A program made the translations under genes and the position numbers. Positions 1-10,725 of a DNA stretch of 64,000 nt are shown piece after piece. Positions within the stretch are counted from its first letter, which is position 1. The number at the start of each line of letters is the position of its first letter. The notes below the pieces were generated by a model. The model saw nothing but the letters and a program-made list of their open reading frames with translations. It was not told the DNA's origin and did no database searches. The stretch is from Chaetoderma sp. LZ-2023a (taxonomy: Eukaryota > Mollusca > Caudofoveata > Chaetodermatida > Chaetodermatidae), in contig CM067360.1 in assembly GCA_034401795.1 (NCBI GenBank), forward strand, positions 122,808,430 through 122,872,429, given 5' to 3'.

Positions 1-63
1 CCATTTAAGATAAGAGGTTGCCAGATTTTCCGGTGTGATCGAAGAGGAAGAAAGAAAGGCGGG

Positions 64-1107
64 GTGATCACCTTGGTCCGAAACAGCGTGAACGCCAGCC
101 AGATCAAAACCTTTATGGAAGAGGCCGAATATATCAAGATCAAAGTAACAACCAGCAACTCTGTGATTGACATTGTCAATTATTACTGCCCTAATGACAA
201 GAATCTCTCACTTGACACAATCCATGACCCGGACTGCCACTTCCTCATTGTGGGAGACTTTAAAAGCCAGTCCCAGAGCTGGGGATACAGAACACTTGAT
301 AAACGAGGAGAAGACATTGAAGCATGGCAAGATGAAAAGCACCTTTTACTTGTCAATGATCCCACAGATCAGCCTACTTTCTACTCGCGCCGGTGGCACT
401 CGACAACAACGCCGGACTTGGCATTTTGTACAGAAGACATTCACAGAAACTTCAGTAGAGTGGTCGGATCGCAGTTAGGAGGAAGCGACCACCGCCTAGT
501 CCTCCTCTCTCTTTCTGGAAGTATTTTGACAAGTACACAACATCCAAGGTGGAACTACAAAAAGGCAAATTGGAGTCTGTTCGGCATTCGTTCCAGTGAG
601 CTTACCCAAAATATAGCAGTAGAAGGGAGCAACATCAACAATGTGGTCAAGGAATTTAATTCAAGTATCCTCAAGGCTGCCAGCGAAGCGATTCCTCGAG
701 GGTTCAGGAAAAACTACTGCCCCTACTGGACAACAGAACTGCAAGCAGCACATGATAAACTAGACAAGGCCAGAGAAGATGCAGAGGGTAATCCCTGTCA
801 TGAAAACCACTTCACGCTACAACAAACTAAAGCCAGGTATCTAAAGACCCAGCTGGAGGCCAAAAGAAGAAGCTGGAGGGAAAAGACGGCAGGGTTTAAT
901 TTAGAGAGAGAGACCACAAAGCTATGGAGACTGACTAAAGCACTGAATGATGAGGGTGTCGGGGGAGAGAAGATTACTCTTGAAGAAGATGGACAAACAC
1001 TGACAGGAAAGATGGCTGCAGATGCCTTTGCGAAGGCATATGCAAAAGAAAGCAACATTTCTATACCACAGATGCGTCAAAAAGAGGTTAGAAAAGAGCA
1101 AAAGTAA
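64..1107 (+). pseudogene. LINE endonuclease domain and linker (partial)
   Basis: This is the C-terminal half of an exonuclease/endonuclease/phosphatase-fold domain that nicks target DNA before reverse transcription. The motif normally read as GDFN is GDFK here (about residues 64-67), so the Asn is lost. The TPDLAF and SDHRLV motifs near residues 117-145 are kept. A Lys/Arg-rich linker follows and the frame stops at 1105-1107, while the element continues in the same frame at 1135. The true start lies upstream of the window; the Met at 64 is only the first one available. Confidence 0.8.
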
Positions 1108-1134
1108 AGAACAGACACCAACACTCACGATGCA

Positions 1135-2259
1135 ATGAAAGTTGACATTAGTTTAGCAGAACTGAAGAAGGCTATCTGCCAATTGAAGAAGAAGAAATCT
1201 CCCGGGCCAGATGGCTTTACGAATGAAATGATCCAACACCTTGGTAATGCATCTCTCCGCAAGTTGCTAGACATCTTTAATCTCAGTTGGACCAATGGAG
1301 AGGTTCCCCCCCTCAGTGCTGGAAGGAAGCCAGAATGACTCCTATTCTGAAAAAATGGAAGAACAAGACGAAAGTGCTGAGCTACCGTCCTATCAGTCTT
1401 ACAAGTTGCATATGCAAGACCATGGAGCGCATCATCAACCAGCGGTTGCAGTGGTACCTGGAGTCTGAGAACATTATAGTTTCAGAGGAGGCCGGCTTCA
1501 GAAGATACAGGAGCACAGAAGACCAAACAACACATCTTGCACAGGTCATAGAGGACACTTCAAGCCAAGAAGGTGATGCTAGCTGCCTTTATCGATCTGG
1601 AGAAGGTGTGGAAGGATGGCCTCGTGAAGCTCCGGCGCACAGGCATCGGTAGCAACATGTTCCGATGGACCAAGTCGTACCTACACAATCGCAGAGCTAG
1701 GGTGCTGGTGGATGGACAATCTGGACAGAATGTATTGCTGAGACAAGGGGTGCCACAAGGCGGAGTATTATCACCAACTCTGTTCATACTCTTCATTAAT
1801 GACATTGTAGCAGAGCTGCCCAATGGGATCCAAGCAGCCCTCTATGCAGATGACCTCGTACTCTGGTGCACCGAGGAGTACACAACGACTACCACGTACA
1901 GAATGCAGCTTGCCTTGGACAGAATTACAGCTTGGGCCAATCGCTGGTGTATTACCATCAACAAAGAAAAATCATCAGCCATGCTATTCTCACTGTCCAC
2001 CAAAACCAAGGTTGGCAATCTGACACTGGGCGGTACTCCACTCGAGTACGAGGACCAGCAGACATACCTGGGAGTCACCTATGACAGAAGATTAACATGG
2101 AAGGAGCACATACAGAACGCAGAGGCAAAGGCCAGAAGAAAGCTAAACATCATGAGGAAGCTGGCAGGAACAAAGTGGGGTGTCAATGAAAGGATCCTCA
2201 AGACCATCTACCTACTAGGTGCCGTACGACCACACCTTGAGTATGTATCCAGCTCATAG
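1135..2259 (+). pseudogene. LINE reverse transcriptase, frameshifted
   Basis: The reverse transcriptase copies element RNA at the nick. Visible blocks are KSPGPDGFTNEMI (about 1198-1236), SYRPISLTS (about 1380-1410), AFIDLEK (about 1585), RQGVPQGGVLSP and the catalytic YADD in ALYADDLVLW (about 1840-1870), then a thumb region ending PHLEY. The blocks fall in two frames: 1135-1338 and 1573-2259 share one, and 1287-1652 is in another. At least two indels therefore disrupt it. It is a dead copy. Confidence 0.85.
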
Positions 2260-2329
2260 ATGACAGCAGCTAAATCTTATCATCCTCGACAGAGTACAAA
2301 ACCAGGCACTGCGCATCATCACTGGTGGA

Positions 2330-3427
2330 ATGAGATCAACACCTATAGAAAAAATGAAGCAGACAGCAGGCATCCCCCCACTTAGCAAAGGAAGGGAATG
2401 CAAAGCACTGATCCAAGCTGCAAAGTTCAAATCGTTCAGCAACCACCCGATGAAGATCAGGCAAGCACATCTGTCATCAGGAAGACTTAAAAGACCAAGT
2501 TTTGTGAAAGACCCAACCACATCCTTGATCCTCCACCCTGGGAAAACAAACTAGAGAGCATAGCTATTCGCACCACAGTACCTCATCTCACAACCAAAGA
2601 TGAACACAGTGATGTGAGCAAGAAGGCCCTGACCATAGCCATGCTGGAAGAAATGTACCCTCAGGAGACATGGATAAGGATCTACACAGATGGATCAGCC
2701 AAAGATGCAATTAGGAGCGGAGGTACCGGACTGCACATACAGTATAACCAAACGGACATGAGTCAGCTTCAATACCGACGGGCAAACACTGCACAAACTA
2801 CAGAGTTGAAGTCGAAGCACTGGTTCATGCAGCTAATACCATCAGCAGAACAGCAGACCCTATTGCACAGATTGTCTTTTTGTCTGATGCCCGCTCCGTC
2901 CTTGAGGCTATCACCAAAGGTAAGCTGCCACAACTTGAAGAAGCACTACAAACCATCAAATGCTTTCGGATAGCATTGCAGTGGATCCCCTCACACTGTA
3001 GAGTCCAAGGAGATGAGGAAGCAGACAGGATGGCAAAGGTGGGTGCAGAAGAGAATCAGACAGAAAACATGGTTACCCATACAGAGATGAAGACTATCAT
3101 CAAGTCACTCTATAGAACACCTCAATCAGAAGATGCCTACCATCATCTCTCGAGGCCAGAGCAAGTGACCATTTTTCGTCTCAGAACTGGACACAACGGA
3201 CTAAACAAAACATGTACAGGCGGTTCCACCTTACGACATCGCCCGCTTGTCCTTGTGGAGAAGCAGAACAGACCACAGAGCACATACTTCAATGTTGCAG
3301 TACGTATCAGCTGCTGAGAGAAGAGATCTGGCCTTTGTCAACCTCTTTTCTTGAAAAGCTGTATGGGCCTGTGGAAGAACTGCAGAAAACCACAGATTTC
3401 ATCTTGAGAACGGCTCTCCAAGTGTGA
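2330..3427 (+). pseudogene. LINE RNase H domain and Cys/His tail, frameshifted
   Basis: After a connecting segment (2330-2554), an RNase H fold is recognised from IYTDGSAKD (first catalytic Asp, about 2680), the SDAR segment at about 2880 and WIPSHCRVQGDEEAD (about 2983-3025). The closing tail has CPCG and TEHILQCC at about 3245-3300, a Cys/His pattern often found at the C-terminus of such LINE proteins. The pieces are in three different frames, so the copy is not functional. The 3' end of the element is not sharply defined because no poly-A or short tandem repeat tail is obvious. Confidence 0.75.
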
Positions 3428-3451
3428 TACCAGCGATCGAAAAGAAGAAGA

Positions 3452-3735
3452 CTGAAATGATTTTAAGTCTTTTCTATATTTTTACAGGGATTGGACTTAG
3501 CTTATTTTGCAACCAGAATTAGGTAAATGTAAGTTTGTCAATGGACATTTAATTCAAGGACTTATCTGATCCTAATAAAACTTTACATATTTGATCTATA
3601 CCATCATTGCATCCAGTCCCAATCATAACTGAAATGATTTTCAAATTCTTTTCATATTTTTCAGTGTTTGGTCTTAATTTATTGTGGACCAAGAATTAGA
3701 AGAATGTTAAAGTTTTTCAATGGACTTTTCCACAA
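3452..3735 (+). repeat. Direct duplication of a ~105 bp segment
   Basis: A segment beginning ACTGAAATGATTTT at about 3452 recurs at about 3629 with clear similarity through to the TCAATGGACATTT / TCAATGGACTTTT end. The two copies are about 175 bp apart. It may be LINE 3' untranslated sequence or an older local duplication; I see no coding content. Confidence 0.55.
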
Positions 3736-3907
3736 TTAATACGATTTAAAAATTTCTCCAATACTTTAATGTTGTTTGAACATTTGGTTCATCAATTTTT
3801 AGACATCCTTATTTCGCGACTCTTGTCATACATGATGTGTGATATGCAGAAAAACTAAATGGCTCGACACGTGGGATGCAGTCCATCTAGTTTCATGGTT
3901 GAAAGGG

Positions 3908-4112
3908 TTAACCATTTAATGGTTAAGCCGGCTAAAACTGGCCGCTGCAGGGTCTTGAGAAATGGCAATGAGGCGATTTTTGGAAATTTACCACTAGAAT
4001 ATCTGGCTTGATAATCGAGCCAGTGATAACATTTTCCAAAACAGTCTTCTTGTTCTGCAAATAGACATTCATGAGGCAAATATTGTATTTTTCTTGACCA
4101 AACAAGTGTTAA
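3908..4112 (+). mobile_element. TTAA-type foldback MITE (family A), copy 1
   Basis: It is bounded by TTAA on both sides and has the family hallmark: a long inverted repeat around CTGGCTTGATAATCGAGCCAG with arms reading TTGGAAATTTACCACT and its complement. The TTAA target and termini related to CCCTTT suggest piggyBac-type mobilisation (inference). The right end lies about 20 bp before the RIOK2 exon at 4133. Confidence 0.75.
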
Positions 4113-4132
4113 TTATCATGTTGATATTTCAG

Positions 4133-4205
4133 ACGTGAGGACAGTCTGGATGTAGACGTTGCTGCTAGTGGATTCACTAAAGACATGGAGCAAACATTTG
4201 ATGAG
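4133..4205 (+). CDS. RIOK2: RIOK2 penultimate exon
   Basis: RIO kinase 2 is a cytoplasmic atypical kinase/ATPase needed for late 40S ribosomal subunit maturation. This 73 bp exon has an acceptor TTTCAG at 4127-4132 and a donor GTTTGA at 4206. After one base that completes a split codon it encodes 24 residues beginning REDSLDVDVAASGFTK. From memory, vertebrate RIOK2 has a very similar segment just after the kinase domain (RRED, then DVEVSASGYTKEM). The exon ends in phase 0, which matches the exon at 6071. Exons encoding the winged helix and kinase core are not seen and should lie upstream of the window, beyond the LINE. Confidence 0.85.
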
Positions 4206-4255
4206 GTTTGAACTGTTATGTGGTTTCAAATTCTCAGTTTTTACTTGTTTAATGC

Positions 4256-4414
4256 AGGGTACTAAAGTTTCAAATTCAATTAAAAGATGAACTGGTGTTC
4301 ATTTTTCTACAGATTTCTACGACAGCAACATCGCCCACCAAAATTGTTTACACCCGTTTGTTTGCTATAGACACAGTAAAAGATAGAATTTTGACTTCAG
4401 AGTGGTAGGGTTAA
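4256..4414 (-). mobile_element. TTAA-type MITE, family C, copy 1
   Basis: It shares about 130 bp with the element at 14522-14725 in the opposite orientation, including GATGAACTGGTGTTCATTTTT and a terminal GAGTGGTAGGGTTAA. One end is TTAA-flanked; the left end is less clear. It sits in the last RIOK2 intron, directly next to a family B MITE. Confidence 0.5.
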
Positions 4415-4628
4415 TAAACATTCTGTTGAATATTTTGAAAATAATTTGTCATGGAGCCGCCATAGGCTGTTAAATTAGTTGCAATATATTCAACAGCTTA
4501 TGTATAGTTAACTTGAAATTTATATTTTATGAAATTCAGGTTTCAAATCAATTTCAACACGCATAGAAAGTTGGTGATGCTTAGCTAGGAGTGGGCTTGG
4601 CATAGCTAGAAATGGACCCCTCCATTAA
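4408..4628 (+). mobile_element. Foldback MITE (family B), 5'-truncated copy
   Basis: It carries the core palindrome TGTTGAATATTTTGAAA ... TTCAACAGCTTA, followed by the family's 3' part (TTAGCTAGGAGTGGGCTTGGC) and the end GGACCCCTCCATT. The 5' part is missing and replaced by the family C MITE end. Confidence 0.65.
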
Positions 4629-5117
4629 CGTTTTGTCCTGCTACAACCCACTAACACCCTTCCACTAGTTCATACACAGGCTAAGATAACTTCTGATCCA
4701 ATGTGCTTGCCTTAGCTCCGCATCCTGTTCCAGGCGTAATAATTTTCCTATCTTATTGGAGACAAATTGTATTTTTATGTTGACATTTTGTATTATTTAT
4801 ATCGACAATGAGTAGTGTCAGTTTGACCAATCAATGCTTCCAGGAACAGAAACAGAAATTATGCTCATTGCATCCATCTTGTCATTGACTCCAGACTAAA
4901 TAGATCCAAAGCTGCTAACAGAGACTTCAGAACTGCAGTACAGGCGCCCAATCAAACTGTCCGGCAACACACATATTGAAAACAAACCGTTGCATTTAAT
5001 TTCTTTTAACAAATTATGGCTTTTCATTGACATAACAGATCTATAAATTTTCTTTCCCTTTCAGCCAAATGGCTTTCAAAATATTCAGCTTTTACTCTTC
5101 TGCTGGGCTACCATAAC

Positions 5118-5266
5118 GCTTTAATGAGCAAAATGGCCTCTGAAGTGCTCTTGACAAATGTCTATTTGTAGACCAAGAAAATACTATTTTTGAAAATTTA
5201 TCGAGAATTGAGCCAGTCATTCTAAGGGTAAATTTTCAATAATAGTTTTCTCTTGGTTTACAAATG
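5118..5266 (+). mobile_element. Foldback MITE (family A), truncated copy
   Basis: The palindrome halves are recognised (CTATTTTTGAAAATTTATCGAGAATTGAGCCAGTCATTC and its complement). The right end is cut where a full-length family B MITE begins at about 5263. It lies in the RIOK2 intron. Confidence 0.65.
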
Positions 5267-5659
5267 GAGGATTGCAGTTTATCTATCAATTATATGATGT
5301 TATAATCAACTACGTGACATAGACTGACGTCATAATCAATTACATCATGAATGACAGCTAAGTTCGTCATGAACGCTTAATTGATGACGGACTAAGCATT
5401 GTTGTATGAATTGTATGTCTACTTTTTAATAAACATTCTGTTGAATATTTTGAAACTAATTTGACTCGGCGCTGTTAGTGCCATAGGTAGCAAGAGCACT
5501 CAGCCAAATTAGTTTCAAAATATTCAACAGCTTACCTGTATAGTTTTCTGGAAATTGAGATTCAGTGTTCAAGGATTGATTGATCCCAACACTGGTGAAG
5601 TGTTGGTGGAGCTTAGCTGGAAATGGACAAGGCATAGCTGAAACTGGAGTCCTCCATTG
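5263..5659 (+). mobile_element. Foldback MITE (family B), full-length
   Basis: The ends are inverted (AATGGAGGATTGCAGTTT at the left; AAACTGGAGTCCTCCATT at the right). Inside are the family's TGACGTCATAATCAATTAC segment and then the long core palindrome TTTGAAACTAATTTGACT ... AAATTAGTTTCAAAATATT. Length is about 400 bp. It has no coding capacity and lies in the RIOK2 intron. Confidence 0.75.
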
Positions 5660-5699
5660 ATATTCACTGAGCAGGAATTTTCTTGTCAAATCTTGAACA

Positions 5700-5936
5700 T
5701 TAACCCTTTAATGACTAAATTTGTTCAAAAAATTAAAATATTTAGTTATTGAATGTCAATTTTCAGGCCAATAGAAGACTATTTTTGAAAATTTACCACT
5801 GGAATGACTGGCTCGGTTATCGAGCCAGTCATTCTAGTCATAAATTTTCAAAAATAGTCTTCTTGGCCTGCAAATGGACGTTTCTCAAGTCCACTGCAGA
5901 GGCCGGTCTTGGCCGGCTTCGTCCTGAAAGGGTTAA
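5700..5936 (+). mobile_element. TTAA-type foldback MITE (family A), full-length copy
   Basis: It starts TTAACCCTTTAATG and ends AAAGGGTTAA, giving TTAA duplications and CCCTTT termini. The centre is the near-perfect hairpin TGACTGGCTCGGTTATCGAGCCAGTCA. It lies about 135 bp upstream of the last RIOK2 exon. Confidence 0.8.
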
Positions 5937-6070
5937 CCAATTAAAATGCTTGAATTTGATACTGATTACAATTATAAGTGAAATGATGTACCTCCATCGT
6001 TGAACCGTTATCAATAAATCGTCCGTCTGTGGTAGCACCTAATAGCTTTGATATGGTTATGTGTTCCCAG

Positions 6071-6817
6071 GCAGCTGATGAACTTGGTTTGCGTGGTGGA
6101 CCAGAGGAACAAGAGAATACTGATACTGATATTGCACATGACACTGATCCAGACAGTGACGCTGATGACACGAGAGAACAAGCCGAGGAACCATCAGAGA
6201 AAACAGCTTCCACGAGCAGCAGTCACGTATCTGCATGGCTAAACAGCGTGGATTTCTCACCACAGCATGCCGATAATGCTGATATACATGTCGATGAGTC
6301 AGTCTCTTGTAGCATGGAGAATTGTGCAAGTCCTGCTCATCTAGGAGCAGAAGCAGTAGATTCAAGTCCTGATGTTGAAAAGGCTACCACAGAGTGTATC
6401 GGTGCTGTTAATAATGACCAAAGATCGTTAGGTGTTGCTGTGGCTGATACTGATGGTGGTAGTGTGATTAAACAGGTGATGATTTCAGAGAATGATAATG
6501 ATAATGGGGACGATGTAGCTCCCATGTTAGAAGACATTAGTGGTATGAATCGTTCATTTAAGCCATTTAGAAATGAAGACAGTCAGGAGCATGTTCAGTT
6601 ACATTTGACACAAAATCAACATACCTCAACAAGCGTGGCAAGTTCCACAATTGACCCTGACGTGATTAAGCATCGTGTTAAAAGTCAGATGATGAAGGAT
6701 AAGCAGCGACAGTTTGCACGGCGTACAAGGAAGGCGGGCGAGGCAGCATCTGCAACGTCTCATAGACGGGAGAATCAAGATGAGATCCATCAGAGCTTGA
6801 GTTCAGATTGGTACTGA
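6071..6817 (+). CDS. RIOK2: RIOK2 last exon (C-terminal region)
   Basis: The acceptor is TGTTCCCAG at 6062-6070 and the exon begins AADELGLRGG in phase 0. It encodes 248 residues and stops at 6815-6817. The first two thirds are acidic and low-complexity (Asp/Glu/Ser). The end matches what I recall of vertebrate RIOK2: MNRSFKPFRNED (human LNREFRPFRDEE), STIDPDVIKHRVKSQ (human STIPPELVKQKVKRQ) and SHRRENQDEI (human KQRRENMQNI). That tail is basic and helical. The last residues Asp-Trp-Tyr and the stop are read from the first unit of a 22 bp minisatellite that continues downstream. There is an in-frame Met at 6029, but it is upstream of the splice acceptor and not needed. Confidence 0.88.
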   Translation, partial: AADELGLRGGPEEQENTDTDIAHDTDPDSDADDTREQAEEPSEKTASTSSSHVSAWLNSVDFSPQHADNADIHVDESVSCSMENCASPAHLGAEAVDSSPDVEKATTECIGAVNNDQRSLGVAVADTDGGSVIKQVMISENDNDNGDDVAPMLEDISGMNRSFKPFRNEDSQEHVQLHLTQNQHTSTSVASSTIDPDVIKHRVKSQMMKDKQRQFARRTRKAGEAASATSHRRENQDEIHQSLSSDWY

Positions 6818-7385
6818 TTTGACCTCACACTGGTACTGATTTGACCTTAGGCTGGTACTAATTTGACCAAGATTGGTACTAATTTAACCTCAGGTTGGTA
6901 CTGACTTGACCTCAAGATTGGTACTAATTTGACCTCAAGATTGGTATTAATTTGATCTCTGACTTGTACTATGTCCTTAATCATAAGTCGACTTCTGACT
7001 GGTACTAATATGATTTTCGACTGGTACCAGGTTGACCTCAATATTGGTTCTAATTTAACCTCTGGCTGTTACTAATTTGACCTCAGACTGGTAGTTATAT
7101 GACTTCATACTTGTCCCAGTTTGACCTCAACATTGGTACTAATTTGACTTCATATTGCTACTAATTTGACCTCTAACTGGTAATAATTTGACCTCTAACT
7201 GGTAATAATTTGACCTCTAGCTGGTACTAATTTGACCACACACTGTTACTACTAATTTTCCATCAGATTGGTACCACTAATTAGCCATCAGATTGGTACC
7301 AATTTGACCTCATATTGCTACTAATTTGGCCTCAAGATTTGTATCAATTTGACCTCAGACTGGTACCAGTCCGACCTCGGAGGGA
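6806..7385 (+). repeat. 22 bp minisatellite over the RIOK2 stop codon
   Basis: About 25 units of a 22 bp motif close to TGGTACTAATTTGACCTCAGAC, diverged from one another. The first recognisable unit begins inside the last codons of RIOK2, so the minisatellite forms the start of the 3' untranslated region. Many units contain the self-complementary GGTACC or GTAC. Confidence 0.9.
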
Positions 7386-7489
7386 GTGCTGCAAATTCAA
7401 AGCTTAGAACTGCTGGAAAACCAGCCCTGTTTCTCATAAATCATGGACATTTTTTTTACCCGTTTCACCGACAAATCCATTACAAACTA

Positions 7490-7640
7490 AATTCTTTCCA
7501 ATCTATGTTTTGTTGAATATTTGGACATTAATATTACTGGAAACTGTCGCTGCCTTAGGCAGCGACAGTTTCCAGTCAAATTAATTTCAAAATATTCAAC
7601 AGATTTCCTGTATTATTGTCTGGAAATGGAAGACATGAGG
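7490..7640. mobile_element. Family B core palindrome
   Basis: It contains TTGAATATTTGGACATTAATATTACTGGAAACTGTCGCTGCC and its inverse, with centre GCTGCCTTAGGCAGC. Only the hairpin core is present; the outer ends of the family are not. Confidence 0.65.
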
Positions 7641-7784
7641 AATTCATCAATCAAAGGGTTAACAAGAAAACTGATCTCGTAGTATCCACTCAGGGGATAC
7701 AATATATCAGACACAGACTGTGTATGTCATTTTTAGTTTGACTTTACAATAACAAATTTTCCAATACCCGCGTCATTGATATAT

Positions 7785-8445
7785 TTTTAAGTAAGGCCAC
7801 GATAAGGTACAAAGTGTCTATTTTGGAAACAATGTTGCTGAAAGCTGTTGCGTTTTAGTTTTTTACATGCGTTTTAGATTTAGGCCTTAAAATTGGCATA
7901 CATGTTCTGGACCCCGCAGACACACGTCAATCCAAGTTCGGAAAAGATTGCTCCTTTAGAGATATTGGAAAATGCTTCAGAAATGTCTATTTTGTAAACA
8001 ATGTTGCTGAAATCTGTTGCGTTTCAGCCTTTGTCCACAAAATTGGCCTACGTGTTCGGGACCACATGGACAAGCTTCCACCCAAGTTTGGAGAAGCTTG
8101 CACCAGTAGAACCAGAGTTATTGACGAATGCGTAAAATGTCTATTTTGAACTGTTGTTAGTTGTTGCTGTTGCATTTTAGAGCACAGAATTGGCATGTGT
8201 GCGCGGGATTGACCACATGGACACGCTTCCACCCAGGTTTTAAGAAGATTGCACCAGGAGAACCAGAGTTATTGCAGAATGCATTAAAGTGTATGTTTTG
8301 AAAACTGTTCCAAAAAGCCGTAACCGTTGCTTTTTAGACCCCAAAATTAGCATACCTGCTAGGCATACTTCCCTCCAAATTTGTAGAAGGTCCCTCCAGT
8401 AGAACCAGAGTTATTCAGAAATGTCTTAAGAACAGTTCAGCAACA
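7785..8445 (+). repeat. Four diverged tandem units of ~150 bp
   Basis: Units begin near 7820, 7983, 8138 and 8288 with GTCTATTTTG(A/T)AAAC, then GTTGCTGAAAGCTGTTGCGTTTTAG and later CCACCCAAGTTTGGAGAAG. A related single unit is at 14300-14520. There is no plausible protein. It is probably internal repeat sequence of a larger element. Confidence 0.65.
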
Positions 8446-8449
8446 ACAA

Positions 8450-8640
8450 GAAGCGGTGGTCGTCGTCATCCAATTTTGCGTTTAACTCAACTGAGTGATT
8501 CACATCTCATGTTTGGTTAATCATATGAGACCCAAACTTAGACACATGCTGCCTTATAATAAAAGAGCATGGCACTGACTGTTGGCATGGCACTGACTGT
8601 TGGGTCAAAAGGTCAAGGTCATTGGGGCCTTAATAAAACA
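8450..8640 (+). repeat. Dispersed repeat, GGTCAAAAGGTCA type
   Basis: The segment TTTAACTCAACTGAG..CATATCTCATGTTTGGTTAATCATATGAGACCCAAACTTAGACACATGCT..GGTCAAAAGGTCAAGGTCA recurs at 10720-11220 in several diverged copies. The first family D element begins inside it at about 8638. Confidence 0.5.
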
Positions 8641-10725
8641 AGAGGCCCAATGGGCCTGTGTTGCTCACCTGGAGCGCTGTGCATTTTTGTTAAAATTGTT
8701 GGTGGGTGGTTTAGGAGTAGTCATTTAAATGAGTTTGTGGACATTTTTGCAAGTCCAATATGGCTGCCGAACACGCTACATTTTGATTGGTCCACTTCTG
8801 CCATGTTTCTGACTAAGCTCCTTCCCGTGAACAAACTTTTATGGCACTCAGGGCCTAATCATATCTCCCAAATTTCGGCCCAATCCTCTGTCATTCTGGA
8901 GTTGTTTTGGCAAAAAATAGGTTATCCAAGATGGCCGCCAAACCATTCGGCCAATCAAGTTCCTTTGAACAAACTTGGTGCAGCTCTTGTCCTAGATGAT
9001 ATTTCATGCGTTTTGAATTGATCCCCCAAACGGTTTTGGAGAAGATCTTTAAAGACATTTCTAAAAATCGAGCAAAATCCAAGATGTCGCGAAAATATTT
9101 TTTAAATTTCCCATTGCTTGAGTATGGGAGATTTTGGCAGTTAAATGATCCAAGATGGCCGCTAAACCGTTTATCCGACAGTCTCGAAAATGGCAAATTT
9201 GAATTCGCAATACGCACAAACATACATAAAACCAATGTCTGCCTCAAAATCAAAAAAAAAAATCCAATATGACCGCCAAACATGCTATATATTGATAGGC
9301 CCATAGTGGCCAGCTTTTTTGACGGATCAACTTCTCTTGAACAAACTTTAATGGCCCTTGGTCCCTAATCATATATCACAAATTTCCGCCTGATCACTTC
9401 AGCGGTTCTGGGGAAGAAGTTGTTTTTGCGAAAATGAGGTCATCCAAGATGGCAGTTGAACCATTTGGTCAATCAAGTTCCCTTGAACAAACTTGAGTGA
9501 GCTCTTGCCATGAGGTCTGAATTGATCCCTGAAACGGGTTTAAAGAAGATTTTTTAGAGATTTCCAAAAGTTGGCCGAAGTCCAAGATGGCCACCGGCCA
9601 AATTGGCCGATCGGCTTCATTTGAACAAAATGAAATCTCTATGCCATAAGGATGCTTCCTGCCAAATATAATTCAAATCGGCCCAGTAGTTCTCGAGAAG
9701 ACATTTTAAATTTCCCATTGCTTTAGTATGGGAGCTTTTGGCGGGAAAATGATCCAAGATGGCTACCAAACCGTTTATCCAACATTTTCGAAAATTGCAA
9801 ATTTGGTATCAGAATACCCAAAAACCTATATAAAACGAATTTCGGCCTCAAAATCCATCAAATAAAAAAATCCAATATGGCTGCCAAACACACTATATTT
9901 TGATTGGTCCACCGTGGCCATGTTTTTTGGGGAATCAACTTCTCTTGAACAAACATCAGTCACCCTTAGTTGCTAATTATATATCACAAATTTCGGCCTG
10001 ATCGCTTCAGCGGTTCTGGGGAAGAAGTCGTTTTTGTGAAAACTAGGTCATCCAAGATGGCCGCTGAACCATTTGGTCAATCAAGTTCCCTTGAACAAAC
10101 TTGATTCAGCTCTTACCTTAGATCATATTTTGTGAGCTCTGAATCGATCCCTCAAACGGTTTGGGAGAAGATTTTTAGACATTTAAAAAAATTGGCCGAA
10201 ATCCAAGATGGTCACCGGCCAAATTGGCCGATTGGGTTCGTTTGAACAAACTTGAATCTCTATGCCTTAAGGATGCTTCATGCCAAATATAATTGAAATC
10301 GGCCCAGTAGTTCTCGAGAAGATATTTTAAATTTCCCATTGCTTTAGTATGGGAGCTTTTGGCGGGAAAATGATCCAAGATGGCTGCCAAACCCTTTATT
10401 TGACAGTTTCGAAAATTGCAAATTTGAGATCAGAATACCCAAAAACCAATATAAAACCAATTTCGGCCTCAAAATCCATCAAATAAAAAAATCCAATATG
10501 GCCGCCAAACATGCTATATTTTGATTGGCCCACGGCTTCATTTGAACAAACTTGGATCCCTATTCCCTAAGGATGCTTCCTGCCAAATATAATTGAAATT
10601 GGCCCAGCGGTTCTTGAGAAGAAGTCGTTTAAAGGAAAAGTTGACCGACGGATGGATGATGGACACACGACGGACGGTCACCACAACATAAGCTCACTTG
10701 ACCTTTCAGGCCAGGTGTCCTCAAA
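8638..10725 (+). mobile_element. Family D element with internal satellite-like units
   Basis: The left end is AAGAGGCCCAATGGGCCTGTGTTGCTCACCTGG; the right end is GCTCACTTGACCTTTCAGGCCAGGTG. These ends recur at other copies in the window (16090, 17922, 40800). The inside holds about three ~600 bp units built from the phrases TCCAAGATGGCCGC and TTCCCTTGAACAAACTTG. The short reading frames do not resemble a protein. It is best read as a non-autonomous element that amplifies tandem repeats. Confidence 0.65.

Larger units (their letters stand above)
1..3460 (+). mobile_element. Decayed non-LTR retrotransposon (LINE) of the RNase H-bearing I/Jockey-like group
   Basis: A LINE runs into the window from the left and ends near 3430-3460. 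In order it shows an apurinic-type endonuclease, a reverse transcriptase, an RNase H domain and a Cys/His tail (CPCG followed by TEHILQCC). This order with RNase H is typical of the I superclade; the exact clade cannot be fixed by eye. The coding sequence changes frame several times and has an internal stop at 1105-1107, so the copy is dead. The 5' end is outside the window. It lies just upstream of the RIOK2 exon at 4133 and therefore probably in a RIOK2 intron. Confidence 0.85.

Noticed and set aside
6029..6070. Met at 6029 as a gene start for the 262-residue frame
   Set aside because: The frame is the RIOK2 last exon; a good acceptor at 6062-6070 in the right phase explains the upstream codons as intron.
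6057..6365. Minus-strand frame opposite the RIOK2 exon
   Set aside because: It is the antisense of the acidic GAT-repeat-like RIOK2 coding sequence and has no recognisable domain.
8569..9304. Frames of 137-150 residues in the family D element
   Set aside because: They run through tandem satellite-like units shared with other copies that do not keep the frame open, so they are not genes.
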